Assembly: GCA_010279815.1 (NCBI GenBank)
Contig: QEOQ01000486.1
Span: forward strand, 1,132,088-1,196,087
Source: Brachionus plicatilis
Taxonomy: Eukaryota > Rotifera > Eurotatoria > Ploima > Brachionidae
DNA: 64,000 bases
Reading direction: 5' to 3'
This document shows, piece after piece, positions 25,901-35,400 of the stretch. The notes beneath the pieces are model-generated. The model had not been told where the DNA came from. It saw nothing but the letters and a program-made list of their open reading frames with translations, and made no database searches. The first letter of the stretch is position 1. The number at the start of each line of letters is the position of its first letter. The position numbers and the translations under genes were made by a program.

Positions 25901-28444
25901 AAAATAATTTTTTCTTTTTAAAGTTTCAAATTTATTATAAAATTAAAAAAATCAGCATATTTTTATTATCAGACTAAAAAAAATTACTACGAAATTTAAA
26001 ATAAAAATTTTTGTTAAAAAAGATTACAAATTTTTTTCTTAAATTCAAAATACGACCAAAAACCTAGAAATATTATAAGCATTGAAAAACGAATATTGTA
26101 TTTAATTTATTATTTAATAATTATTTCTTGATAAAATATTTCTTGATCAAAATTTAATAATACTCTTAATTTAAATTAACAGTTTTAATATAATTGAAAA
26201 TATATTCGAATAAGAAAAAAATTTTAATTTAAATTTTAATAAAAAATTAATCTGATTTAATAATTTAAATAAATAAATAACATAATTTTAATTTGATTTG
26301 ATAAAAAATTGAATATTAAAATTTTAAAATTCGTTATCGAAAACAAAATTTCTCTGTTTGCCTTCTAAAAATCAAAGGGCCTATTTAAAAAAAAAAAAAA
26401 TAAAGTTGACTTAAGACTTGTGACTTTTAAACATCTCTGGTTTTAATAATGATGTTTTCTGCTAAAATTAGGCTTTATTGTCTGTATTTTTTCTTTTTCC
26501 ATAATGTTTCTCATTTTTTTCTGAGTCAATATCTGAGTTATGGGCTTGGATGCAGAAGAGGAATGAACTGTTAGGTAATTTTGTATTCTTTAGAAAATCT
26601 TCAAATACTTGTCTAACAGTTATGTTTGCTCTTGTATTCAATTTTATTTGAATTTTTAAATTAAATTTAAAAAAAGTGTCTTAAATTTTAAATTCATATG
26701 AGAAATTAAAAATAATCTTTTAAAACTGATTATTAAAGTAAATTAAGTTGCGGTTTAAAAATTTTTAAAAAAATTTATTTATCTAAATTTTAAACACTAA
26801 AAATTGTTACTTATTTGGATTTTATATAGCAAAAAATACTGCAAAAGAAATAAATAAAATATACAATTATTTACTAAATCAAAGACTTTTACTTTTGAAT
26901 GAAACTGCAAATCTTTTAACAATTGATGATCAGTTTTTTGAAAACACAAAAATTTATTTTCTAAAAAACAGTCAACAAAAACATATTTATTTAAATAACT
27001 AACCTGTTTTTCATTTATTTCATCAAAATCATTATTTTTCTGATGATCTGATTCAAGCGGTTTGTCAACATTTATTTCTGGTGAAAATTCTGCAATGTGA
27101 GGGCTCGATGGAAGCGTTTTTTCTAGACCATAACTAAGCTCTAAGGCAATTAGCCAGTAAAGAAAAATGCAGAGCAAGGGCTGAAAAACTTGGGTCAACT
27201 CTAGATTTGGGTTCAGATAAATATGCGAAGGCTGCTCACATTTCCACTGTATTATCTGATTAAGACCGATTAATCTTGCCAAAAAGGTATTGGGCTCGAT
27301 CAGTTGCTCGAACAGGTCTAATTGATACAAATAAATTGTCAGTGTGTGCAGGGAAGTGTAAAATATGAAAAATATTTTCGTGTAAAATTGGGTCCTTGTG
27401 GCCTTTAGTCTTCCAGTTACGGACCATTTAGTGGCCAAAAATACGAATGCCATAAAGTATGGAATAGATAAGAGAGACGGCCAAATTGACGCACAGGAAA
27501 ATAATAGACACATAAACAAGATTTGATTTATGTAAGATAGGGCTATTTTGTATAAGCGTTTTATTTTTGTGGTTTGTTTGGCCAAGTTTTGTTTGTTGGA
27601 GTCAACAGTGTGTCTACTGGTGGCTGGGGTAACTGGCTCATGTTCATTTACATTTTTCAGGGGACAGAAATGGTCGGTAAAAGTGGTGTCTTTGGTTGAT
27701 TGGTTTGGATATTTGTACAACAAATGGCGTTTTTGCTCAATAATGCAGCTGGAATATTTTCTATTAATCAAATAGGTGATGAATGCGCCGACTAAAAGTA
27801 TGACATCTGGACTCAGCACCCGAAATATGTCACCCACAAAGGTTTTGTCAAATCTGGCATAGCCAAACTCTTGGAATATTTCTTGCCGCAAAGAACAATT
27901 GGGCAACAGGTCTGACTTGGCTGAAATTATGACTATTTGGAAAATTAACTGACCAGTTAAGCTGACACAGCTGATCCCCATAAGAAAGAGAATAAATTTT
28001 TTAAAATGATTAGACAACGAAGATTCGTTTATTGGGTACAAAAATGGAAGATAGAACAACAAAAACAAGTGGATAAGTGACTGAAAATTGGGTCTTAATA
28101 TGATGCCTATTTTAAAAAAATGGATAAAGAAAAATTGGTTTTATAATTGATTTTTACTTACAGATTAGCAGAATTATTGGAATAACTGCGATTAGAAAGA
28201 AAAAGCTGATACGTTTGTACAAGGTGATAAATCTGGCACCAGAAAACTGGCTGGGTGTTTGAGATGGATTTTTGGCAACATCTTGTGTTGACTCGAACCC
28301 AGATGGTTGTTGATTTGTGGCAGATAGAGTGGATTGGTCTTGAATTAGTCGAGCTTCTAAATTCCCGTTCAATATGGAATCGTTCGCTTTTACGACTATA
28401 ATGTCGTCTATGCCAGAATTTGAGGCTTCATTTACCAAGTCCAT
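1674..28444 (-). CDS. PIEZO: Piezo-type mechanosensitive ion channel, full gene with alternative last exons
   Basis: Mechanically gated cation channel of the plasma membrane. Coding exons in transcript order: 28444-28162, 28106-27004, 20498-20397, 20174-19395, 17768-17019, 15018-14911, 14858-13972, 13913-13856, 13798-13542, 13488-13334, 10168-9049, 7040-6356, 6293-5642, 2663-2477, then either 2310-2016 or 1986-1674. Every junction is GT...AG and phase-compatible, giving 2,473 or 2,479 aa (vertebrate PIEZO1 is about 2,520). Landmarks: N-terminal blade helices (exons 1-2), [10 protein letters not shown] (exon 4), DKDL-KY-NYFFY-FGLEI (exon 7), beam-like VERIREHQ (exon 10), [15 protein letters not shown] (exon 11), VDRALYLRK and anchor [18 protein letters not shown] (exon 12), outer helix IIWFPLLL and the cap with WQISPPS (exon 13), the end of the cap (exon 14), then inner helix plus C-terminal domain (exon 15). 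Residues 1 to about 70 are a hydrophilic extension. Exons 3 and 6 are phase 0/0 and could be cassettes. Confidence 0.95.
2016..2310 (-). CDS. PIEZO: Piezo alternative terminal exon A (inner helix + C-terminal domain)
   Basis: Begins after acceptor ...CCTGTAG at 2311. Its first base completes the Gly codon opened by exon 14 (which ends in GG at 2477). It encodes [12 protein letters not shown]..., the pore inner helix, then [14 protein letters not shown], a charged [16 protein letters not shown] stretch, and a basic tail ending at a stop at 2016-2018. There are 97 full residues after the split Gly. It aligns without gaps to vertebrate Piezo from the inner helix to near the C-terminus but is the more diverged of the two copies. 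At mouse Piezo1 K2479, F2494, E2495, E2496 and E2537 it has Q, Y, Q, E and A (hand alignment from memory). The reading frame also runs upstream to 2360, but that part is intronic. Confidence 0.88.
2806..3135. repeat. Long hairpin / fold-back element in Piezo intron 13
   Basis: Arms of about 134 nt (2806-2939 and 3001-3135) are near-perfect reverse complements, with only a few indels and mismatches around a poly-T run, separated by about 60 nt. Both arms contain ATGATTCGGGGGAAAAATTT or its complement. In the transcript the hairpin lies about 140 nt upstream of exon 14's acceptor. Confidence 0.9.
3138..3215. repeat. Diverged third copy of the fold-back arm
   Basis: Directly follows the hairpin and repeats the outer half of its right arm in the same orientation, with CCCCAAATCATTAGAATAGAA in place of CCCCGAATCATTAAAATAGAA. 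It suggests nested insertion or local duplication of the element. Confidence 0.65.
7170..7439. repeat. TIR element in Piezo intron 11
   Basis: ATTTTAATGTAACATGCTTTACATGTTATGTAGATT at the left end matches the reverse complement of 7403-7439 with a handful of changes (about 36-nt arms). The interior is A+T-rich with no ORF. Piezo intron 11 (7041-9048) otherwise shows nothing I can name; the ORF at 7937-8134 looks like chance. Confidence 0.7.
10691..11409. mobile_element. Non-autonomous hAT-type element with intact 8-bp target duplication
   Basis: Ends are perfect 10-bp inverted repeats, TAGTGTTGGG at 10691-10700 and CCCAACACTA at 11400-11409. They are flanked by an exact 8-bp duplication ATAGGGAC (10683-10690 and 11410-11417). 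The 8-bp duplication and the NAGNGTTGGG-like end are hAT hallmarks. The outer about 200 bp at each side is strikingly GC-rich, full of GGCC/CCGG and partly palindromic; the core is A+T-rich. The ORFs in it are low-complexity shadows. It lies in Piezo intron 10. Confidence 0.88.
12150..12180. repeat. Perfect 13-bp stem hairpin
   Basis: CCATTTGATTCTA, a 5-nt loop TCAGG, then TAGAATCAAATGG, followed by a short GATTTTTT run. It is in Piezo intron 10. It resembles a terminator only in shape; in an animal intron it is more likely a remnant of a small element. Confidence 0.6.
12481..13119. repeat. Fold-back element with repeated CAACACAA / CAGCACAA units
   Basis: The left part (12481-12600) carries TTCAACACAA, ATTCAACACAATT, TTCTTCTCAGCACAAAA and TTTAACACAAAA at intervals. 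The right part (about 12975-13119) carries the same units inverted and in mirrored order, including TTTTGTGCTGAGAAGAA. This is a fold-back transposon architecture with subterminal repeat arrays. It has no coding potential and sits in Piezo intron 10. Confidence 0.75.
15019..17018 (-). other. Piezo intron 5 with TACGTAAAATTAC motifs
   Basis: 2.0 kb. Motifs such as TTTTACGTAATTTTACG near 15080-15100 and AGGTAATTTTACGTAAATTT near 16451-16470 occur in inverted arrangement around the Tc1/mariner relic. They resemble the ends of the intact element at 51018-51308, so this is probably a decayed composite of the same family. No gene seen. Confidence 0.55.
15603..15730 (+). pseudogene. Tc1/mariner transposase relic (DLNPIE...VWNEMK)
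   Basis: Translation from 15618 reads [20 protein letters not shown]. This is the catalytic-domain block around the last acidic residue of Tc1/mariner DDE transposases (family pattern S-P-D-L-N-P-I-E-x-x-W). Stops at about 15615 and 15693 and the lack of any upstream catalytic domain mark it as a decayed fragment. It lies in Piezo intron 5 (15019-17018), which also has many GTAAAATTACGT-type motifs. Confidence 0.8.
17769..19394 (-). other. Piezo intron 4, no feature recognised
   Basis: 1.6 kb of A+T-rich sequence. The 60-codon ORF at 18176-18358 is low-complexity and resembles nothing. A fragment near 18000-18030 (TAATGTAACG...TTACATATTATGG) weakly echoes the 7170-7439 element. Confidence 0.6.
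21607..21628. repeat. Perfect 22-nt palindrome
   Basis: AGTGGTAGTAATTACTACCACT is its own reverse complement with no spacer. It is isolated within A+T-rich intronic DNA. It could be a dimeric protein-binding site or the collapsed remains of a small TIR element. Confidence 0.6.
23904..25015 (+). CDS. GMPR: GMP reductase (nested in a Piezo intron)
   Basis: Converts GMP to IMP and ammonia with NADPH, in cytosolic purine interconversion. Exon 1 (23904-23990) encodes [20 protein letters not shown] and nine more residues. A 56-nt intron (GTAGGC...TTTAAG) follows in phase 0, then exon 2 (24047-25015). Product 351 aa (human GMPR is 345). Residues after the junction (V-E-L-K-R-E-Y-N-F) continue the family alignment, which fixes the acceptor at 24046. 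The catalytic loop GPGSVCTTR places the active Cys at residue 186, as in the human enzyme. [20 protein letters not shown] and [10 protein letters not shown] are the phosphate- and nucleotide-binding segments, and YRASEGKTV and GGLRS-CTYVGA are present. All catalytic residues I recognise are intact. The gene lies wholly inside Piezo intron 2 on the other strand. An AATAAA lies at 25033. Confidence 0.96.
25033..25038 (+). promoter_or_regulatory. Poly(A) signal of GMP reductase
   Basis: AATAAA 18 nt after the stop codon, giving a very short 3' UTR. Confidence 0.6.
25341..25734. repeat. TIR element, AGTTGTTTAAAAGTC family (copy 1)
   Basis: The left end AAATCTGAGTTGTTTAAAAG matches the reverse complement of the right end (AACTTGGACTTG...GACTTTTAAACAACTCTGATTT), giving about 22 well-matched terminal bases plus further AAGTCC/GGACTT pairs. 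The minus-strand ORF at 25262-25522 crosses the left end and is not a gene. Related ends occur at 10342-10368, 26398-26446, 38738-39199 and 48808-48925. Confidence 0.75.
26398..26446. repeat. Half-copy of the AGTTGTTTAAAAGTC element
   Basis: AGTTGACTTAAGACTTGTGACTTTTAAACATCTCTGG matches the right terminus of the 25341-25734 element; no matching left end is seen nearby. Confidence 0.55.
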
Positions 28445-29614
28445 TTTTTGATATTAAAAATTTTTCAAAACATAATTCTAAAAAAATTTATCATAAATTT
28501 TTGATAAAATGAATTTGAGAACAAAGTCACTTGTTATAAATAGGCGAAGATGATAGTTTTTTTTTTTTTGAAAGTTTATAAATTAAAATGCAAATTTATC
28601 TTTATTTAGAAAATTTTAAAATTTAAATAAATTTTAACATTTAATCTAGCATTACATAAGAGCTAAAATAATGACTTTGCTTAAATGTTAAAATTTGTAA
28701 ATTGAAAAATGTATCTCTTTTTAAATCGGTTAAATTTTCAGCTTTTTTTTTATTTAAAATGAGTTAAAGAATTTGTTTTTATAATCATCATTTTAAAATA
28801 ATTTTTGATGGCCAATTTTCAATTCAAAATATTTTTTAAAATTTAAAAAAAAATTTTAACATACTTACCTTTGTTCCTTTAATGCAAATTATTCTTAAAA
28901 ATTTTGAAAAGAAGAAAAATCAGTTCATAGAAAAAAATTAAGCAAAATGAAATTTTATGTTTTTTATACAGATAGCATAAATTTTAAAGAAACTTCTAAA
29001 CATAAACATTTTGCTCAGCTTTAAATGATAATAAGCGACAGTTCAATTTTTGTTTGAATTTTTTTTATGTATAAGTCATTTAAATTCAAACAAGAAAATC
29101 GTTTTCTGATTATTTATATAAATATTTGTTTAATTTTTTAATTTCTTCTACAAATCGTATTATAAAGTTCATTCAATTCAAATTTATTTTTTTTTATTGT
29201 TTTTATTTTTTATTAACTTTTCACTACGCTATTATCACATTTTAATTTATTTAATTTATTAATTAAAATAAAAACTGTTGTCATTTCTTTTACGAAGAAT
29301 ATTTTACAAAGAAAATTAAAATTTCTTTGTAGACCAAAATTTACTTATTCCAATACTTTCTCAACTTGAATTTGTAAATAGCAAAAATCCAATGGGAAAA
29401 ATAAATGTAGAATAAAAAAATATTTTTGTTAGAATATAATCAATATAAATTTTTAATGATAAAAATTGTTCTTATAGAATAAAAAAAATGATCGCATGAA
29501 ATTGAGTGAATAAAAAAAACTTTTATAAAAAACGAATGATCTTTAACTTCATCAGCACATGTCCGTCTATTTCATAATTAAACTGATTCTGTAATTTTAG
29601 TATTAACCTGAAGA

Positions 29615-29758
29615 CTAGCTGAAGATTGGGGCAATACTAAATGGAGCATGAACAACTGGAGCTTCAGGAGCATCTAATTCAGGATATTTTCTAAACCTTT
29701 GGGTTTGGAATCCAATTAAACTCAGGCTTATGGACGGAGTTAAATCATTTCTCTTCAT
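29615..29758 (-). CDS. Small ORF, 47 aa, unrecognised
   Basis: Starts at ATG (29758) with an in-frame stop just upstream and ends at TAG (29615-29617). The product begins MKRNDLTPSISLSLIG and includes the Pro/Ala-rich stretch YPELDAPEAPVVHAPF; there is no signal peptide or membrane segment. Base composition is visibly richer in G+C than the surrounding kilobases. A good acceptor (CATACAG) lies 17 nt upstream of the ATG and a possible donor (CAG|GTTAAT) just after the stop, so it could be an exon with its own 5' UTR. No family recognised; it may be chance. Confidence 0.3.
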   Translation of the reverse strand: MKRNDLTPSISLSLIGFQTQRFRKYPELDAPEAPVVHAPFSIAPIFS

Positions 29759-32434
29759 TTTAACTCAATTGCCACCTGTATGATATATCAATATAATACA
29801 TAGATTGATCGGTAGATATAAAATTTAAAATTTATACTTTTAAAGAAAAATTATTAGTCTTGGTCAATTTTTTATATTCTATATTTAAAAATTTCATTCT
29901 TTAATTAAAATTAATTTTTATGCTAAAAATTCTAAAAATCATTTATATTCCATAAAAAAAAATTTTATTTGTCAAAATACTCTGTAATAATCTAATTTAT
30001 TATAATTTAAAGAAAAAATCTAATTTAAAATAACTGAAAATTCTTTTTAAATCACAAATTTTTATTTATCTCAAAATTAAACTAAAAAATTTTAAAAAGT
30101 AAATGATATGAAATTATTAGTGAAAGAGAAATAATTAACTACCAAAATTATTCTTTCGTTTTACTTTACTTGATCATCAATCTGGTTAAAAGTAAAATTT
30201 AGCGAACAATAATAAAAAATTCAGTTTTTAACAAAAATATCTTAATTTTCTTTCCTAATCTTATTTTTTTTAAATTCTATTCAATTTCTTATTTCTAGTT
30301 AAAAGATTTTTTGATAGCCTATTGCTTAGGTTCTCTAGTTTTTAAGCCTAAAATGTTTGTCAAAATGTTTGCCTTTTTAAGTAGGTTTTATTGGAAATTA
30401 ATCAAATTTTTATGTAAAGCTTGATTTTTTTCTCTTATTAACAAATTTTATCTTCAAATGATCTTTAAAAAATATTTGTTTACCAAAAATGTGATTCATT
30501 AAGGAAATTAAAAAAAAAATTAGAACAAATCTCTTGGATAATAACTTTTATCAGCTAATACCAAAAAAAAGACTAGTTTTTATTTCAGTATAACTATATT
30601 TACTTTTAAAAACTGTGGCTCCTTAATATTTTTTGCTTATTTTTGTAATCATAAATAAGTATCGACCTTTTTTTCATTTATTGAACTTGCGGCCACCTAA
30701 ACTGATAAAAAAAAAGGATTTATAAACTTCAAAAAAAACTAAATTTAGTCTTTTATTTTTAATCTTTGAATTCTTTTTTTAAAAATTTTTTCTTATCTTT
30801 CTAAAAATAACTAGTTCTAAACTTAGTTATCATCTTGGTGAACCATAAAACCAAACAGAAATAATTCAGTTTCTTTTTTTTTTTTGACTAGACAATTTTA
30901 TTGCTAGATCTATTTTAGGCCAATTTAAAACAGCAAATTTTAAATTGAATTTTCTTAACTGAGAATAAGTTGCCCTATTTGGCTCGAAAAAGCTCATTAA
31001 GTTTATACCTTTCGGTGTGTCAAATCAAGTTAGAAAAAGTGATCACCCTAATTAATAAATTCACTGCAGAATATAGAATCGATCAATAATCAAAAAAATT
31101 TCGAATCTGAAAATGAATTTTTAAAGTTAATTTAACCTATCAAAAACAAATTTTTTTTTATGACATTGGACCAGCTCTCAAAAACAAGCTTTGAATCAAA
31201 TACATTATGATGGACTCAGCTATAAAGCTAATTGATAAAGAACCTAAAAAAACACTTTGAACTTTTAAATATGTTTTACTAATAACTTAAATACTAATCC
31301 ATCTTTTTAGGCTTTCATGCTGAAACAAACCTTAGCAGAATGAAAGTTTTTTATTATTAAAGCAAAAATTGAAAGTTAATTACTTTTATAAAAGATCATT
31401 AGCTTTTAAAGTTTTTATCATTAATTACTTAAGATTTTCCTCTACTTTCTTACTCTAAATATCCGATTTTATGTGTTTTAGTTTAAAATTCGTGATTTCA
31501 AAGTTGTTAAACTAGCTTAAAGAAATATTAATTTAATACGAATTTAATTGATTGATATCCTTAATGAGTTATTTTATCAAAAAATTTTCGTTTCAATTTT
31601 AAGCAATCTTTTTTTTAAAGTGTGGAAGGTTTTAAAAAATATTTATTGCTTAAAGGTTTGAAATATCTTTTAAAAAATCAGGATGAAATTTGCTTTAGTT
31701 TTGTTTTGAAAATTATGGTTAAGTATCAATTTTTTTTCTAGTTTGCTTTTAGTTTTAATTGAATTTAAAGGTTAATTTATTTAATTTAAAAATTATTTAC
31801 ATTTTTTCTTTTAATTCCTCGAAAAATTTTACGAAGGTATCTAATTTATTTTCCTTTATTAAAATATGTTAAGTTTTTAGCAAATTTTTTTTAAATCAGA
31901 ATTTTTTTGAAGTCATTAAGTCAAGTCAAATGATTTTCAAAGTTAGACTTTGAATTTTGAGAGTCAATTCTGACTTTGATTTTATTTTTTTTACATAATT
32001 TTTATAAATTCCTCAGTTTTTTTTTAAAGAATTTTGATGATTTTAAGATATTTTGCTGATTAATCTTATAAAAGAATAATAAGTCAAAGTCCGAATTGTA
32101 TTTCATTTTTCTAAAGAAAATCAATTTAAATTTATCATACAGAAATTAAATTTTTCTAACTTTAAAAAAAATAGCTGATTAATTTTCAAAGTTTGTTCTT
32201 ATTAAAAGTATTTTTTGTGCATTCTTTTAATTTATTTAAATTTTCTGAGTCTTTTGACTTTTATTGTTTAGAATTAGAAAGATTTGAATTTAAAGTTTCT
32301 AAACTTTCTTTGGTCGAACGTAATTAATAACAAAGGTGTCAACTTTATTAAAAAATTTTAGACCAATTTAATATCTTTTAAGACTCTTTGATTTAACAAA
32401 TGATAGATATGTAAAATAAATTATAAAAATGTAA

Positions 32435-32440
32435 TTTATT
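32435..32440 (-). promoter_or_regulatory. Candidate poly(A) signal of LRRC71
   Basis: AATAAA on the minus strand 24-29 nt beyond the stop codon. Confidence 0.55.
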
Positions 32441-32463
32441 TGATAATTAAAAATAATTTAAAA

Positions 32464-35400
32464 TTAATGTTTATTTCCAGACTTTCGACCAAGTGAAGAA
32501 TCTTTACCGGACTTAACTGATTCAGTGTCATTTAAATTACCATTGTTGTTTTTGTTTACCGGATCTCTTTGTTTCATTAATTCAGTTAGTTTAATATAAT
32601 TTTCGTAATCAGATGAGAAATCATTATTCTAAAATAAAAAATTAAATGATTAAGCTTCCAAATCGGAATAGATCTCACAGTCATCACTAAGCGTAGCAGC
32701 CCTGTTCCTTGACTTTTATGTATTTCCATAAAAGTTTTTTGGTATGAGAGTGCCATTAAAAAACTATTTACACTTTTTTCAGTTAATTCATTTCCTGACA
32801 AAAAAAATCAATTCTAATTGTCACATAACTGAGTAAAATTTTACTTGATAAATTCAAGCTTAGAAGCGTCCGGTTTCCAAGCAGCCATAATTTGTCATCA
32901 ATAAATTCAGCGATGTCAGTCAAAGGACTTATTTCCAAAAAAGCTAACTAAAAGTAAAAAAGTTTATTAACTGTTTAAAGTTTTTCAGCCAAAACTTAAG
33001 GAATTTAAGGAGCAAAGATAAATGTACATTTTTAAGACGTGTTGAGTGTTCGTTTCCATAATCATCTGTCTCCTATAAATTAAAATTAAATTATACAATA
33101 ATGCTTATTTAAACAATATGTACGAAAAAACAGCTAAACATTTAAAGCTGAGATGGTGAAAATTTTGGCATTGGGATATAAATTTAAAGCTAAAAATTTA
33201 TAAAAATTAAACATATAATTTATTATTTTACAAATTATTTTGAAAAATATGCTGATTAACATTAAATAGAATTCATTCTTTCAAATAATAAATGAAAAAA
33301 AAATTTTTTAAAATCTTTAAATAAGTACTCAGCGATTACTTTGAACTAGAATGTAGTAAAAAAACATTATTAAGTAATTTCTTTCTTTGAAAAAAAAACT
33401 CGATTTTGATAGAATTCTTTTAAATTAAAGGCAAGAACATTTTTTTGCTAAAAAATTTAGAAAATCCGCGTTATTGATCACGCTATGTCTTTTTTGAACT
33501 CTTCTTTTTTATTTTAATTTATTTCCATTTAATTTTGGTAATGAAAAAAAAAGATGATGTATCAATTCATCAAAAAACTTATTCATAAACTAATAAAATT
33601 AAACATAACTCGTAGAATAAATTTTGGTAGAAAAATATTTCATAGAAATATACTCATAGAATATTTTTTCACAGAAATTATGTTAGAAACTTTAAAAGAA
33701 AAATTTAAAGATTAAATTATTTTAAAATTTTTTTACGTAAAAATTAAATCTTGAAATAAATTTTTTTTTCGATTAAAATTTTCGTTTTTTGAAGACTAAA
33801 GGAAAATTATAAAAATATTTTTCCAAATTGATATCAATGAAAAATATTGTAAAAGGCTGATAATTAAAATTTTACGAAGAAAGTTTCTGTAATTCCGAAA
33901 CAAACTCCCAATATACTTCACCCAAAATTCCAAAAAGAATGGTCAAAATTTTGACCAGTTAAAAGATATGCTACTATTGACCAAATTTTGTAAAATATTT
34001 AAAAGACTTAAACAATTAAGAAAAAATCTAGTTGTCTCATGCTTTTCAAAAAGAAAAAGGCGACTTAGAACACTTTTACCTCGATATCACACATGTCCTT
34101 TAATTTTTATATAGAAAATATGATAACTACCTTATAATAAAGAGCAATAAAAACGATTAAAATGAGCATTTAATCATTTTTATGTCCGATCGTTCAAAAA
34201 TTGCTTGGAAAAATGATTGAAATTTTACTTTTTCAATCACTTAAAAAAATTTAGTATCTATTTACTTTTACTCGTGGCCGGCCATTAAAATACGGCCGAT
34301 CCAAATGGCGGCCGGTCATAAAAACGGCCATGGACCGCCATTTGGACCGGCCGGTGGCCAAAATTGGCGGTCCAAAAGGTGGCCAGAATAAAAATTTTTA
34401 TCTATCCCGTATTTAAAGAAAATTAATTTTTTAAACAAACAAATATTAAAAAAATTTATTTTATACAAAATGCTCTTTAAAAAAATTCATCGAAAAAATA
34501 TAAGAAAAAAAAACACTTATTTTTTTTTGAAAATTAAAAAAATTTTTATTCTGGCCGTATTTTGGACCGGTCGCAATTTGGACCGGTCGCTTTTTGGATC
34601 GGCCGGCGGCCAAAATTGGCGGTCCATGGCCGTTTTTATGGCCAAAAAAGAATACAATTATTTTTGTAAAAATCTAAAAGAAGAGATAAAAAATGGATCA
34701 GATCATTTTATTTTGCGTATTTAAATTTTATAACATTTCAAAGCTTTATTTTTTAATTTTTGAATAAGGATTGTAATTTGTAAAACTTAATTGCGCATTT
34801 TAAATGTTTTGATCAAATTTTATTTTTAAAATAATATAAAAAATCAAGCTTTCTTTCCTATCTTTTTCACAATCCTTTATAAACATGCCCTTAGTTTTTT
34901 TCCTAAAGTTTTAAAACGATTTTAAAAACAAAATTTTCTTCAATATGATTAATTTAATTTAAAATAAAATTTTCTAATCAATTTGAGGATAGGTTATTAA
35001 TTAAAAAATGTGGTTATTAGTAGCAAGCACATATATTTAAGCACAAAAGGTATTTACAAACGATACAATAAGCTAAAATACAAAAAAAAAACACAAAAAT
35101 GCATACTTACATTAAATTCTTCATCTTTCGTATTTCTTTTTCCAGTCTTTGCCAACGGTTTTATAGAACGGTTAATTTTAACATCATTTACAGAAGCTTA
35201 AAAAAGTAATAATTAATAGAGTTAGAATTAAAAATTTTATTTTATTTATTGCATGCAAAAGCCTGTCTTAAAATTTTAGATTAAGGGAAAAATGCAGGTG
35301 TTGAGGATCAAAGATAGACACGGATCTAAATAAAACTTACGAGTCTCTTTTGTTTTCTCAACTTTTAAATAATTTTCAGAATTAGAAAAATGTTAAAATA

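Larger units (their letters stand above)
20499..27003 (-). other. Piezo intron 2, hosting a nested gene
   Basis: 6.5 kb between Piezo exon 2 (donor GTTAGT at 27003) and exon 3 (acceptor at 20499). It contains GMP reductase on the opposite strand (23904-25015), a 394-bp TIR element (25341-25734), a half-copy of it (26398-26446) and a 22-nt palindrome (21607-21628). Nothing is recognised at 20500-21600, 21630-23900 or 25740-26390. Confidence 0.8.
28445..32463. other. Intergenic, almost featureless
   Basis: 4 kb of strongly A+T-biased DNA between the Piezo start codon and the LRRC71 3' end. It must hold the Piezo promoter and 5' UTR, but I see no clear TATA or initiator element. The only structured item is the 47-codon ORF at 29615-29758. 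Confidence 0.6.
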
